This document shows, piece after piece, positions 27,067 through 36,959 of a stretch of DNA of 64,000 nt (position 1 is its first letter; each line of letters begins with the position of its first letter). Under the pieces are notes generated by a model, which searched no databases, was not told where the DNA came from, and saw nothing but the letters and a program-made list of their open reading frames with translations. Source of the stretch: Faucicola sp902506225 (GTDB lineage: Bacteria > Pseudomonadota > Gammaproteobacteria > Pseudomonadales > Moraxellaceae); contig LR733345.1 in assembly GCA_902506225.1 (NCBI GenBank), forward strand, positions 1,426,001 to 1,490,000, read 5' to 3'. The position numbers and the translations under genes are program-made.

Positions 27067-28104
27067 ATGGCTTTGATTTCTTTGCGTCAGCTTTTAGACC
27101 ATGCAGCAGAAAACAACTATGGTGTTCCTGCATTTAACGTCAATAACTTAGAGCAAATGCGTGCCATTATGATGGCAGCGGATGAAACCAATTCACCTGT
27201 GATTGTGCAAGCATCGGCAGGCGCACGCAAATACGCAGGTGCCCCATTTTTACGCCATCTTATTTTGTCTGCCATTGAAGAATGGCCACATATCCCAGTG
27301 GTTATGCACCAAGATCATGGTACTAGCCCAGAGGTTTGCCAGCGTTCAATCCAATTGGGCTTTTCATCAGTGATGATGGATGGCTCTTTAAAGAGTGATG
27401 GTAAAACCCCTGCAGACTATGATTATAATGTGGCAGTGACGCGTGAAGTGGTAAAACTCTCTCATGCTTGTGGCGTATCGGTAGAAGGTGAAATTGGCGT
27501 TTTGGGTAGCCTTGAAACAGGTATGGCTGGCGAAGAAGATGGCGTAGGGGCAGAAGGTAAACTTGACCATTCACAGCTGTTAACCAGTGCTGATGAAGCT
27601 GAGCAATTTGTTAACGATACTCATGTTGATGCACTAGCGATTGCAGTTGGCACTAGCCACGGGGCGTATAAATTTACTCGACCACCTACCGATGATATCT
27701 TATCGATTGCACGTATCAAAGAAATTCATGCCCGTATTCCTAATACTCATCTTGTGATGCACGGCTCTTCAAGTGTGCCACAAGAATGGCTCAAAGTGAT
27801 TAACGAAAATGGCGGCAATATCGGTGAAACCTACGGTGTGCCAGTTGAGCAAATCGTAGAAGCCATCAAACATGGTGTACGTAAAGTCAATATCGATACC
27901 GATTTACGTTTGGCATCAACGGGTGCGATTCGCAAATTCCTCACTGAAAACCCAGCAGAATTTGACCCACGCAAATATTTTGCCAAGACTATCGATGCCA
28001 TGAAAGCAGTTTGTGTCGATCGCTATACCGCATTTGGTACAGCGGGTAATGCGGATAAAATTCGCCCAATTAGTCTAGAAAAAATGGTTAGTTTCTATAA
28101 CTAA
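27067..28104 (+). CDS. fba: Fructose-bisphosphate aldolase, class II
   Basis: Zinc-dependent aldolase cleaving fructose 1,6-bisphosphate in glycolysis and gluconeogenesis. Metal-ligand segments are visible: VVMHQDHGTSPE, GVSVEGEIGVLGSLE, AVGTSHGAYKF and HLVMHGSSSVPQEW; KVNIDTDLRLASTGAIR and the C-terminal region follow. The 345 residues fit the family. It is the second glycolytic gene of this stretch after pgk, but each has its own signals. Confidence 0.97.
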   Translation: MALISLRQLLDHAAENNYGVPAFNVNNLEQMRAIMMAADETNSPVIVQASAGARKYAGAPFLRHLILSAIEEWPHIPVVMHQDHGTSPEVCQRSIQLGFSSVMMDGSLKSDGKTPADYDYNVAVTREVVKLSHACGVSVEGEIGVLGSLETGMAGEEDGVGAEGKLDHSQLLTSADEAEQFVNDTHVDALAIAVGTSHGAYKFTRPPTDDILSIARIKEIHARIPNTHLVMHGSSSVPQEWLKVINENGGNIGETYGVPVEQIVEAIKHGVRKVNIDTDLRLASTGAIRKFLTENPAEFDPRKYFAKTIDAMKAVCVDRYTAFGTAGNADKIRPISLEKMVSFYN

Positions 28105-28149
28105 ATACTAGAACTAAGTTTTAGCAAATGGCTAAAAAGCATAACATTC

Positions 28150-28184
28150 AAGTGGGTTGACTGAGGTTGCCCACTTTTTTATTG
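28150..28184 (+). terminator. Probable terminator after fba
   Basis: AAGTGGG and CCCACTT flank a 13-base loop, followed by a T-run. The stem is short, so confidence is moderate. Confidence 0.55.
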
Positions 28185-28211
28185 GATTAAATTATTTGTA
28201 GTGAGTCATCA

Positions 28212-28832
28212 ATGATAGGATTAATTCAAGGGCAAGTGCATCATCTAATGGCACCTATGGTAGTGGTGATGACCACAGCGGGCGTTGGCTATGAAATTGA
28301 GGTGCCGCTCAATGCATTTTGCCAAGTACAATTAAATCAGTCCGTCACTTTGTGGACGCATTTTTTGGTACGTGAGGATGCTCAGTTGTTATTTGGGTTT
28401 TTAAGCCATAGCGATCGGGAAGTGTTTAGGCTGTTGCTTAAAGTCAATGGGGTCGGTGCAAAGATGGCGTTGGCGATGATGTCAACCGTCTCGGTGCAGG
28501 AGTTGCGCCAGTTTGTGATGAACAATGATGAGCTGGCATTGACGCGTATCCCAGGGGTTGGCAAAAAAACCGCACAGCGATTGATTGTTGAATTAAAAGA
28601 CAAAATCAAACACTTAGGTGATACGTCAGGTTTTGCCCCTTCATTGCCATTAGAGACCGATAGTGGCAATGAAGGCATTATTATTGCTGAAGTCGAAGCG
28701 GGGTTGATTGCACTAGGTTATCGCGATAAAGAAGCGCAAGCTGCGATAAAACTGGCTAAATCTGCCATTGATTCACCGTTAACCATCCAAAATCTGCTTA
28801 AGGCATCTCTGAAAAATTTGGCGATGAATTAA
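28212..28832 (+). CDS. ruvA: Holliday junction branch migration protein RuvA
   Basis: Binds four-way DNA junctions and positions the RuvB motor in recombinational repair. The 206 residues show the OB-fold N terminus (MIGLIQGQVHHL), the paired helix-hairpin-helix motifs (LLKVNGVGAKMALAMMS and RIPGVGKKTAQRLIVELKDK) and a C-terminal domain ending LLKASLKNLA that contacts RuvB. ruvB and ruvC are not in the window; the gene is followed by a terminator. Confidence 0.96.
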   Translation: MIGLIQGQVHHLMAPMVVVMTTAGVGYEIEVPLNAFCQVQLNQSVTLWTHFLVREDAQLLFGFLSHSDREVFRLLLKVNGVGAKMALAMMSTVSVQELRQFVMNNDELALTRIPGVGKKTAQRLIVELKDKIKHLGDTSGFAPSLPLETDSGNEGIIIAEVEAGLIALGYRDKEAQAAIKLAKSAIDSPLTIQNLLKASLKNLAMN

Positions 28833-28840
28833 AATTGCAT

Positions 28841-28873
28841 AAAAAAAAGAGGCTCAAATGACCCTCTTTTTTT
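28841..28873. terminator. Bidirectional terminator between ruvA and accC
   Basis: AAAAAAAGAGG and CCTCTTTTTTT flank a short loop; it can end both converging transcripts. Confidence 0.85.
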
Positions 28874-28884
28874 AACCGTTAACT

Positions 28885-30252
28885 TTATTCTTTCTCGGTT
28901 TTTGATGTCTCTGGCTGGGATAATAAGTTTTTTTCGAGATAATGAATGTTTTGCGCTTGTTTACAAAATGCCTGGTCTTGCAAAATTACATCGCGATGCA
29001 ATGGCATATTGGTTTTGATACCGGTGATAATCAGCTCATCAAGGGCATGGCGAAGCTTGGCAATCGCTTGTTCACGGGTTTGACCATGACAGATTAACTT
29101 GCCAATCAATGAGTCATAAAAGGTAGGAATAGCATAGTTGGGATAAAGGTGCGAGTCAAAACGCACACCGCTACCATTTGGCATAAAGAAGTGGGTCACC
29201 GTGCCGGGCGAAGGCATGAAAGTTACAGGGTCTTCAGCATTGATACGGCACTCGATGGCATGACCGCGAATTTCGATTTCGTTTTGACGATACGATAACC
29301 CATAGCCAGATGCGATTTTAAGCTGTTCAACCACTACATCAATGCCGGTAATCATCTCAGTGACAGGGTGCTCAACCTGTACGCGGGTATTCATCTCAAT
29401 AAAGAAAAATTGCTCGTCTTCATATAAAAATTCAAACGTCCCTGCACCGCGATAGTTAATTTGCTCACAAGCACGGACGCAAGCTTGCAAAATGGGTTCT
29501 TTAATGTCATCAGGAATCTCTGGGGCAGGGGCTTCTTCAAGCACTTTTTGGTGACGACGTTGTAGCGAGCAATCACGATCAAATAAATGAATGGCATTGC
29601 CTTCGCCGTCACCTAAAACTTGCACTTCGACATGGCGTGGGTTTTTTAAAAAGCGCTCCATATAAACGCTATCATCGCCAAACCACAATTCGGCTTCTTG
29701 TTTGGCGGCTTGCACTTGAGACAATAACTGCTCAAGGCGTTCAACCACGCGCATACCACGACCACCACCACCAGCTGCCGCTTTGATCAACAGAGGAAAA
29801 CCAATGGCTCTAGCTTGTTCTTCAGCATTAGCCAGGGTGACGCTACCCACTGAGCCAGGGACGGTAGGCACACCGGCTTTTTTCATGGCGTTGATAGCCG
29901 ATATTTTGTTACCCATTAAGCGAATGTGCTCAGGCGCAGGACCTATGAAGGTTAGCCCTGCCTCTTCCACGCGTTCGGCAAATTCAGCATTTTCAGATAA
30001 AAAGCCATAACCTGGGTGAATGGCATCAGCGCCAGAAATTTCTGCGGCTGTTAAGATAGTATCGATATTGAGATAGCTTTGACTGGCATTTGGCTTGCCA
30101 ATACAGATGGATTCGTCAACGAATCGAAGGTGCATCAAGTTGTCATCTGCAGTTGAGTAGACGCCCACCGTTTGGATGCCAAGCTGCTTACAAGCGCGAA
30201 CAATGCGAAGCGCAATTTCACCACGATTGGCGATCAGTAATTTTTTTATCAT
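28885..30252 (-). CDS. accC: Biotin carboxylase subunit of acetyl-CoA carboxylase
   Basis: ATP-grasp enzyme that carboxylates the biotin on AccB, the first half-reaction of acetyl-CoA carboxylation for fatty acid synthesis. The N terminus MIKKLLIANRGEIALRIVRA is typical; further segments are HPGYGFLSENAEFAE, KAAAGGGGRGMRVV, ERDCSLQRRHQKV-like sequence and EMNTRVQVEHPVTEM. The 455 residues fit. It follows accB by 56 bases in the same direction and forms the usual accBC operon. Confidence 0.97.
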   Translation of the reverse strand: MIKKLLIANRGEIALRIVRACKQLGIQTVGVYSTADDNLMHLRFVDESICIGKPNASQSYLNIDTILTAAEISGADAIHPGYGFLSENAEFAERVEEAGLTFIGPAPEHIRLMGNKISAINAMKKAGVPTVPGSVGSVTLANAEEQARAIGFPLLIKAAAGGGGRGMRVVERLEQLLSQVQAAKQEAELWFGDDSVYMERFLKNPRHVEVQVLGDGEGNAIHLFDRDCSLQRRHQKVLEEAPAPEIPDDIKEPILQACVRACEQINYRGAGTFEFLYEDEQFFFIEMNTRVQVEHPVTEMITGIDVVVEQLKIASGYGLSYRQNEIEIRGHAIECRINAEDPVTFMPSPGTVTHFFMPNGSGVRFDSHLYPNYAIPTFYDSLIGKLICHGQTREQAIAKLRHALDELIITGIKTNMPLHRDVILQDQAFCKQAQNIHYLEKNLLSQPETSKTEKE

Positions 30253-30308
30253 TGCTATCCCTAATTTTTATCGATAATCAAACTTCAAATAGACAAAAAA
30301 GTTAAAAA

Positions 30309-30728
30309 TTAAGACTCGTAACGGACAATCGGTTGACCAAATTGCACCACATCGCCGTTTTGTACCAAGATTTCTGCAATGATACCGCTTTGGGTTGCTT
30401 CAAGCGGGTTCATGATTTTCATGGCTTCAATAATGCCTAAACTATCGCCTGCTTGTATCTGTTGACCCACCTTAATAAATGGCGCGTCATTGGGACTCGG
30501 TGCAACATAATACACCCCAACCATCGGTGATGTTTCTACCATGCCAGATTTTACAGGGGCAGCATTAGCGGTTGTCGTGGTGGCAGTAGTTGCTGTGATG
30601 GGTTGAATATTCGCTTGCGGTAAATGGCGTGAAATAGAGACCTTTTTATCGCCATCTTGTACGGTTAATTCTGCTAACGTTCGCTCTTCCATTAAGTCAA
30701 TAAGTTGCTTGATTTTACTTATGTCCAT
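30309..30728 (-). CDS. accB: Biotin carboxyl carrier protein of acetyl-CoA carboxylase
   Basis: Carries the biotin that moves CO2 between AccC and the carboxyltransferase. The C-terminal biotinyl domain has the EAMKIMN motif with the target lysine, the N terminus (MDISKIKQLIDLMEER) is the family's, and a Thr/Ala-rich flexible linker lies between (about residues 40-60). It is 139 residues, slightly shorter than in E. coli. accC follows. Confidence 0.97.
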   Translation of the reverse strand: MDISKIKQLIDLMEERTLAELTVQDGDKKVSISRHLPQANIQPITATTATTTTANAAPVKSGMVETSPMVGVYYVAPSPNDAPFIKVGQQIQAGDSLGIIEAMKIMNPLEATQSGIIAEILVQNGDVVQFGQPIVRYES

Positions 30729-30832
30729 ATCCTAACTACCTTAAAATTATACGCTTCATAGACAACTAATTCATAGATTGCCGTATTGTAACAAGATTTT
30801 TCTAAAATAAATAGATATAGCAGGGTATATTT

Positions 30833-30848
30833 GTGTACGTTTGTACAC
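30833..30848. promoter_or_regulatory. Palindrome upstream of accB
   Basis: GTGTAC-N4-GTACAC, an interrupted palindrome about 105 bases upstream of the accB start and between it and the aroQ stop. It may be an operator for accBC; no factor can be named. Confidence 0.35.
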
Positions 30849-30896
30849 TTAAAATTTGCTGCTATGTTGCTATTGATTTTAGGCTAAATTGTATTG

Positions 30897-31385
30897 CTAC
30901 TGATATTTTTGAACCAGATAATTAAACGCTGCGGTATAACCAAAAGCGCCCATACCACAGATGACGGCTTCAGCTTTGTCACTGAAATAAGAATGCTGTC
31001 GAAATGGCTCACGCGTGTGGATATTGGAAAGATGAACTTCTATAAAAGGTTTATTCACGGCGAGTAGGGCATCGCGAATTGCTACCGATGTGTGAGTAAA
31101 GGCAGCGGGATTGATGATAATCGCGTCAATCTGCTCGTCAGGATTTGTGGTCAACAAACCGTGATGATGGATTTTATCAATGAGGGCAGATTCTTGATTT
31201 GTTTGAAAACAGGTGAGTTTAACTTGATGCTTGCTGGCTAGTTGTCTTATATCATCTTCAATATGTTGTAGGGTTTGAAATCCGTAGATTTCTGGTTCTC
31301 GCTTGCCAAGCAAATTAAGATTGGGACCATTTAGTAATAAAACATGGGTTAGTTGGGTCTTTGCTATTGCTGTCGTTGTCGTCAT
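30897..31385 (-). CDS. aroQ: 3-dehydroquinate dehydratase, type II
   Basis: Shikimate pathway enzyme removing water from 3-dehydroquinate. The motif LNGPNLNLLGKREPEIYG with the catalytic Tyr, the INPAAFTHTSVAIRDAL segment, and EVHLSNIHTREPFRQHS identify the dodecameric type II family. The 162 residues include a short N-terminal extension of about 12 residues. AAGGAAG precedes the ATG. It follows cca by 16 bases, so the two may be co-transcribed, though aroQ more often accompanies accBC, which lies just downstream here on the same strand. Confidence 0.96.
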   Translation of the reverse strand: MTTTTAIAKTQLTHVLLLNGPNLNLLGKREPEIYGFQTLQHIEDDIRQLASKHQVKLTCFQTNQESALIDKIHHHGLLTTNPDEQIDAIIINPAAFTHTSVAIRDALLAVNKPFIEVHLSNIHTREPFRQHSYFSDKAEAVICGMGAFGYTAAFNYLVQKYQ

Positions 31386-31401
31386 GATGATACTTCCTTT
31401 A

Positions 31402-32583
31402 TTATAGTGGCTGATTTAAAATTTCCTCAAGTTTTTGCAACCTTAACTGGTCGATGGCTTCACCAATCTGTTTGCCGGTCAGCTCGCTTGCTACATCTTT
31501 GGCAGAAATTTGAGTTAATTGTGTTTTGATGGTGGCTAACAGCGCGGTTTGTTTGACCTGTTGATAAAGATGAACGACTTTCAAGGCTTGCTCTAAAAAT
31601 GAGGTGTCTTTAAGGCTATTAGTTAATCTTAACAGTTCAAATAATTGCTCTGCAGTTAAGTGATCGAAATTTTTTAATTCATCAAAATGTTCAACAATAA
31701 ATAACCCCAATCGCTCAGCGTTTTTTGGTACCTTTAAACCTTGGCAAAATTCTAAATACGTAGTGGTTCGGTTATTGTGTTGCTGGTGAGACTTAAAGCA
31801 GGTGGCTATAAGGGCGAATTTCATGACGTTGTCCGCTTGTTGCTCTCCCGCCATTCGCAGAGCAGATAACATCAATTGCCATTGCTTAGGATTATCAATC
31901 GATGCTTGATGCAGTTTTGGCATAATGACATCGAGGACATTGAGCTGATAAAGCGTGTCAAAATAAATATCCGACCAAGCCTGCGTTAACGCTTTTGACG
32001 TCTCTGACCATACCCGCTCAGCGACAAGATGACTCAGCTCACCCGCGGCCTTCATTTGGCTGGTAAGTTTAGCGGTTGATTCATCGACTGTAAATCCAAG
32101 TGGCGCATAACGACTGGCAAAACGGGCAAGGCGCAATACGCGTACCGGATCTTCTGTAAAAGCGATGGACACATGGCGTAATTTTTTTTGCTGAATATCT
32201 GCTAAGCCACCATACGGGTCGATGATATCGCGCACATCAAATTTACCCTGCTTAAAACCGCAGTCAAACAAGCCGTTGACTTCTATGGCCATGGCATTGA
32301 TGGTGAGATCGCGCCTGACTAAATCCTCTTCTAAGGTGACAGCAGCGTCAGCGTGTACGTGAAAACCAAGATAGCCGTTACCGCTTTTACGTTCTGTGCG
32401 AGCCAGTGCATATTCGTCATGGGTGTTTGGATGTAAAAAAACCGGAAAATCGGCACCTACTTGCGAAAATCCCAGTTCCAGCATCTGCTCAGGCGTTGCG
32501 CCGACTACCACATAATCTTGTTCAGTGACCTCTCGCGCTAATACATAATCGCGTACCGCACCACCGACCAAATAAACTTGCAT
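31402..32583 (-). CDS. cca: CCA-adding tRNA nucleotidyltransferase
   Basis: Adds or repairs the 3' CCA of tRNAs. The class II nucleotidyltransferase head is clear: MQVYLVGGAVRDYVL, EQDYVVVGATPEQM, EYALARTERK and DLVRRDLTINAMA, then DPVRVLRLARFASRY. The 393 residues are about the size of enzymes that lack the C-terminal HD phosphohydrolase domain of the E. coli protein (412), and no HD motif was recognised. aroQ follows at 16 bases. Confidence 0.95.
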   Translation of the reverse strand: MQVYLVGGAVRDYVLAREVTEQDYVVVGATPEQMLELGFSQVGADFPVFLHPNTHDEYALARTERKSGNGYLGFHVHADAAVTLEEDLVRRDLTINAMAIEVNGLFDCGFKQGKFDVRDIIDPYGGLADIQQKKLRHVSIAFTEDPVRVLRLARFASRYAPLGFTVDESTAKLTSQMKAAGELSHLVAERVWSETSKALTQAWSDIYFDTLYQLNVLDVIMPKLHQASIDNPKQWQLMLSALRMAGEQQADNVMKFALIATCFKSHQQHNNRTTTYLEFCQGLKVPKNAERLGLFIVEHFDELKNFDHLTAEQLFELLRLTNSLKDTSFLEQALKVVHLYQQVKQTALLATIKTQLTQISAKDVASELTGKQIGEAIDQLRLQKLEEILNQPL

Positions 32584-32618
32584 GATTACCCCGATGTTTT
32601 AACTAAATTAAACCCATA

Positions 32619-32652
32619 AAAAAACCAGTTTAGAGCACTAAACTGGTTTTAT
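32619..32652 (-). terminator. Terminator after maeB
   Basis: A stem of AAAACCAGTTTAG with its exact complement around AGCA, reading on the minus strand into a T-run; lies between the maeB stop and the cca start. Confidence 0.88.
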
Positions 32653-32666
32653 CAATCAACACAAAA

Positions 32667-34973
32667 TTATTTTGCCAATTCTTGCGCTTGCGTTACCGCT
32701 ACAGCAGTCATGTTGACGATACGACGTGCTGTCGCAGAAGATGTCAAGATATGCACAGGTCGTTGCGCTCCCAATAACAATGGACCGACAGTAACACTAT
32801 TGGTCGCGGTTTTTAGCAAGTTAAATGCGATGTTAGCCGCATCTAAGTCTGGCATGATGAGTAGGTTGGCTGAACCAGTCAATTTGCTAAATGGGAATGA
32901 GGTATGGCGGATACGGTCATCAAGCGCGGTATCACCATGCATTTCGCCGTCAAACTCAAAATCAACATTCATATCGGTCAATAAATCATAGACTTGACGC
33001 ATTTTTTTGGCGCTTTCAAAGTCAGATGAACCAAAGTTTGAATGTGATAGCAATGCCACACGCGGTTCAAGACCAAAGCGGCGGACTTCTTGCGCTGCTA
33101 ATACCGTCATTTCCGCTAGTTGTTCAGCGCTTGGTTCTTCATGCACGTAAGTGTCAGCGATGAACAAGTTACGACCTTGAATCAATAAGGCATTTAACGC
33201 ATAAAAATCTTTAGCATCTGCGTGTTTTTTGATGACGTTTTGCACGTAGTTTAAGTGCAAGTGATATGAACCAAACGTACCACAAATCATACCGTCGGCA
33301 TCGCCACGTTCAACCATTAGCGCGCCAATCAAAGAAGTTTTACGGCGAACATCACGACGCGCCAATTCAACCGTCACACCATTGCGTTTGTTCATCTCAT
33401 AATAAAACTGCCAGTAGTCTTTGTAACGTGGGTCGCTTTCGATGTTGACTAGTTCATAATTTTCACCTGCCACCATACGTAAGCCCAACCGCTGGATTTG
33501 GTTGGCAATAATGGTTGGGCGACCGATCAAGATAGGTTTTGCCAAGCCTTCATCCACCACCACTTGCACTGCCCGTAATACGTTTTCATCCTCACCTTCA
33601 CAGTAAACGATACGTTTTGGTTCTTGTTTGGCACGGGTAAAAATAGGTTTCATCAAGAACGCCGAGTTATAAACGAACTCTGAGAGTTTATCGCGATAAG
33701 CACGCATATTTTCGATGGGTAGCGTGGCAACGCCAGAATCCATCGCCGCTTTGGCAACCGCTGGCGCAATCTCCAAAATCAAATTTGGCTCTAACGGCCC
33801 AGGGATTAGGTATTCACGACCAAAACGTTTGGTTTCATCCACCGTTTTTTGACCTTTTTGTGGGGTGGCTTCCACATGTGCCATGGCAGCAATGGCTCGC
33901 ACGCAGGCAATTTTCATCTCTTCGTTGACGGTCGTGGCACCGACGTCAAGCGCTCCACGGAAGATATAAGGGAAACACAGTGCGTTGTTTACTTGGTTTG
34001 GATAGTCAGAGCGACCTGTGGCGATAATCGCATCGGGACGCACCGCTTTGGCGTCTTCAGGTAGGATTTCTGGGTTTGGATTGGCTAGGGCAAAGATAAT
34101 GGGATCTTGCGCCATGCGTTTTACCATATCTTGGGTCAGCATGCCAGCGGCAGATAAACCTAAGAACATGTCCGCCCCTTCAATCACATCCGATAAGGTT
34201 TTGGCTTCGGTATCGCGGGCATAACGCTGTTTTGACTCATCGAGGTTTGCTCGGTTGCTGGTGATGATGCCTTTTGAATCGCCTACAAAGATGTGCTCTT
34301 TTTTTGCGCCCAACGCACAAATCAAATCTAAACAAGAAATCGCTGCGGCACCTGCACCAGATACCACAATTTTGATGTCTTCGATTTTTTTGCCGGTAAT
34401 TTGTAGCGCGTTTAATAACGCGGCAGATGCAATAATCGCGGTACCATGTTGGTCATCATGGAACACAGGGATATTCATGCGTTTACGCAATTCTTTTTCG
34501 ATATAAAAACACTCAGGGGCTTTGATATCTTCAAGATTGATACCACCAAAGGTAGGCTCTAAAGAGGCAATCGCTTCGATGAATTTATCCGGATCGTTTT
34601 GTGCCACTTCAATGTCAAACACATCAATGCCAGCAAATTTTTTGAACAGGACACCTTTACCTTCCATCACGGGTTTTGACGCCAAAGGACCGATATTCCC
34701 CAGTCCTAAAACAGCGGTACCATTGGTCACCACCCCGACTAAGTTGCTACGCGCGGTATAAAGCGCGGCTTTTTTTGGGTCTTTTTCAATTTCTAGACAA
34801 GGTACGGCAACGCCAGGCGAATAGGCAAGTGCCAAATCCCGTTGGTTGGCAAGTGCCTTGATGGGGGTAACAGAAATTTTACCTGGGCGTGGATTGGCAT
34901 GATAATGCAAGGCGGCTTGTTCAAATAATTCTTTGTCTGATAAGCCATTGTTGGTCGGCGATAATTTATCCAT
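32667..34973 (-). CDS. maeB: NADP-dependent malic enzyme with C-terminal phosphotransacetylase-like domain
   Basis: Oxidative decarboxylation of malate to pyruvate with NADPH production. The malic enzyme half shows LALAYSPGVAVPCLEIEKD, GNIGPLASKPVMEGKGVLF, PVFHDDQHGTAIIASAALL and ALANPNPEI. The C-terminal 330 residues resemble a phosphate acetyltransferase (IVYCEGEDENVLRA, GADFES-like and GPLLLGAQRPVHIL segments), which in this family is regulatory rather than catalytic. I start at 34973 because AAGGA lies 4-5 bases upstream, giving 768 residues; an ATG at 34997 would add 8. Confidence 0.95.
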   Translation of the reverse strand: MDKLSPTNNGLSDKELFEQAALHYHANPRPGKISVTPIKALANQRDLALAYSPGVAVPCLEIEKDPKKAALYTARSNLVGVVTNGTAVLGLGNIGPLASKPVMEGKGVLFKKFAGIDVFDIEVAQNDPDKFIEAIASLEPTFGGINLEDIKAPECFYIEKELRKRMNIPVFHDDQHGTAIIASAALLNALQITGKKIEDIKIVVSGAGAAAISCLDLICALGAKKEHIFVGDSKGIITSNRANLDESKQRYARDTEAKTLSDVIEGADMFLGLSAAGMLTQDMVKRMAQDPIIFALANPNPEILPEDAKAVRPDAIIATGRSDYPNQVNNALCFPYIFRGALDVGATTVNEEMKIACVRAIAAMAHVEATPQKGQKTVDETKRFGREYLIPGPLEPNLILEIAPAVAKAAMDSGVATLPIENMRAYRDKLSEFVYNSAFLMKPIFTRAKQEPKRIVYCEGEDENVLRAVQVVVDEGLAKPILIGRPTIIANQIQRLGLRMVAGENYELVNIESDPRYKDYWQFYYEMNKRNGVTVELARRDVRRKTSLIGALMVERGDADGMICGTFGSYHLHLNYVQNVIKKHADAKDFYALNALLIQGRNLFIADTYVHEEPSAEQLAEMTVLAAQEVRRFGLEPRVALLSHSNFGSSDFESAKKMRQVYDLLTDMNVDFEFDGEMHGDTALDDRIRHTSFPFSKLTGSANLLIMPDLDAANIAFNLLKTATNSVTVGPLLLGAQRPVHILTSSATARRIVNMTAVAVTQAQELAK

Positions 34974-35114
34974 AATATCCTTCATTGCGACAGTCATTTT
35001 CGAATCGTAGTGTTCGCTATTCTAGCACTATTGACAGATTGATGACTAGTTGAGTACCCGCAAAAAATAAAACTAGTGAGCTAAAAAATCACGCTAACGA
35101 CTTTGTCTATCACC

Positions 35115-36629
35115 TCAAGATGAGCAGCTGACGCATATTTCAGGCGCATCTGCCAACGGTGGCTCGGTGTCACTTGGCTTGGCTAATGCACTGACTTGGT
35201 AAGGATTAGCCAGTAGCTGATACAGTCTATCCACCTCCCTCATGTCATTTTGTTCAGCCAATTCAATGGCTTGCTGTGCCATGCTGTTTCTTAGCACATA
35301 CACGGGATTGTGGCTCATTACCAACTGCAAAGAATCCTGCTGTAATTTGGTATGATAGATAGCAATCCAATCCGCTAAGGTGGCATTGGGTTGACCGTTG
35401 CCGCTGCTAATTGAAATTTTCAACTGATTAAGTAAATTAAATTCATGTAATAGGTTTAATTTATCATTGGGCTTGGCGTCAGCAACGATCGCTACTAGCG
35501 CTCGCAAGCTGTTGGTAAAGTCAAGTTTGTTTTGCTGCATGATCTCTAAGTACTGCAAAGCAAAGTCACAGTTTTCTTCACTGATGGCTAAGCCAAATTT
35601 TTGGCAGAGACCTTGCTGATAATACTGATAAAAAATCTCACCAAAACTATCTAAAATATCGGTCAAATGCTCACGCGACAAAGTTTCTGGCGGATGATTG
35701 GCGGTCAGTTTTTCGCCATTAAGGCGTAAAAATAAGGTAATCAGACGTGACAAATTCCAAAGTCCAATGGATGGCTGGTTTTGATAAACATAACGCCCGT
35801 TGTAATCAGAATGGTTGTTGATCCAAATCGGATTAAAGCGCTCCATAAAACCGTAAGGACCAAAATCGATGGTCGCACCTGTGATAGATAAATTGTCGGT
35901 ATTCATGACCCCATGGGCAAAGCCAATCAGCTGCCAGTCGGCTATGGTTTTGGCGGTTTTATCAACCACTTGCCGCAAAAAATCTTGAATGGGCGTGTCA
36001 CTGTCAAAACACGGGTTAAAATAGGTTTTGATGACATAACGGGTAAAATACAGCAATAAATCAGGCGCATAATTTGCCACCCATTCAAAATGCCCAAAGC
36101 GAATATGGCAATCTGCGGTACGTAGTAGCGCAGCCCCGCGTTCACGTGTCTCACGGTTGACAGGGGTATCTGACACCACAAAACCCAGTGCGTTGCTAGA
36201 GCGAATACCCAAGCAATTAAGCGCATGACCCGCCAAATACTCTCGCACTACGCTTCGAATCACCGCACGACCATCCCCCATGCGCGAGTAGGGGGTTAAT
36301 CCTGCCCCTTTCAGATGCAAATCGGTCAACTCTCCGTCTTTATCGATTACCTGCGCGAGTAATAGACCACGACCATCGCCTAATTGCCCTGCCCATTGCC
36401 CAAATTGGTGTCCAGCATACGCCATGGCTAACGGTTCAAAGCCGTCGGGAACCATGTCACCGCCCAAGATTTCAATCCAATGCTGCCTTAAAAACTCATC
36501 ATCTGCCCAACCAACTTGGTGGGCGACTTGCGGGTTAAAATGCCCTGCTTGCGGGTTGGTGAGTGGTTTGGGAGGTTGTTTATGATAAAGCCTTGGATCG
36601 AGCGTGGCATACGAGTTTTCGATTTTCAT
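35115..36629 (-). CDS. selO: SelO/YdiU-family protein adenylyltransferase (AMPylase)
   Basis: Pseudokinase that transfers AMP to protein Ser, Thr or Tyr residues in a redox-linked manner. Family segments: YAGHQFGQWAGQLGDGRGL, LKGAGLTPYSRMGDGRAVIR, SVVREYLAGHAL and HGVMNTDNLSITGATIDFGP. The 504 residues are normal. The C-terminal tail CVSCSS carries Cys pairs where animal SelO has Cys and selenocysteine; no TGA readthrough is involved here. It stands alone, divergent from the RTX protein gene. Confidence 0.95.
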   Translation of the reverse strand: MKIENSYATLDPRLYHKQPPKPLTNPQAGHFNPQVAHQVGWADDEFLRQHWIEILGGDMVPDGFEPLAMAYAGHQFGQWAGQLGDGRGLLLAQVIDKDGELTDLHLKGAGLTPYSRMGDGRAVIRSVVREYLAGHALNCLGIRSSNALGFVVSDTPVNRETRERGAALLRTADCHIRFGHFEWVANYAPDLLLYFTRYVIKTYFNPCFDSDTPIQDFLRQVVDKTAKTIADWQLIGFAHGVMNTDNLSITGATIDFGPYGFMERFNPIWINNHSDYNGRYVYQNQPSIGLWNLSRLITLFLRLNGEKLTANHPPETLSREHLTDILDSFGEIFYQYYQQGLCQKFGLAISEENCDFALQYLEIMQQNKLDFTNSLRALVAIVADAKPNDKLNLLHEFNLLNQLKISISSGNGQPNATLADWIAIYHTKLQQDSLQLVMSHNPVYVLRNSMAQQAIELAEQNDMREVDRLYQLLANPYQVSALAKPSDTEPPLADAPEICVSCSS

Positions 36630-36959
36630 AATTTTTCCATTTTTATAGGCATGACTAATCTGGACGTTAAATGCCCCCTGTTTAGGGCGTTTTAAGTCAT
36701 TAATTGCGCTATAATAGCGCGTTAACGGCAGGCTGAAAATTTGATTAAGCTTGCTGACGTTGTTTAAAATTTATATTTTACTATACCTTTATCCGACGAT
36801 AGGGTCTGTGCAATAACTGTGCATGAGTCAATGTCGCTGTAAAATTCACTTTTTGCTGTGATAATTTTTTGCTGTCATCAAGCGTTACTTGATAGAAAAT
36901 CCGCTTAAAAAAAAGCAGTTAAAAAACTACCTAAAAAGCCACATACTTAAAGGAAGGTC
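36630..36959. other. Divergent intergenic region between selO and the RTX gene
   Basis: About 330 AT-rich bases. A 15-base inverted repeat GCGCTA-TAA-TAGCGC at 36706-36720 contains the hexamer TATAAT and could be a promoter overlapped by an operator. The last bases carry the strong ribosome site AAAGGAAGG of the RTX gene. No small gene was found. Confidence 0.5.
36706..36720. promoter_or_regulatory. Palindrome containing TATAAT
   Basis: GCGCTATAATAGCGC has 6-bp arms around TAA and includes a -10-like hexamer at 36710-36715. No good -35 lies at the right distance, so its role is uncertain. Confidence 0.4.

Noticed and set aside
35115..35135. Selenocysteine at the SelO C terminus
   Set aside because: The tail reads CVSCSS before an ordinary stop, so Cys is used and no in-frame TGA readthrough is required.
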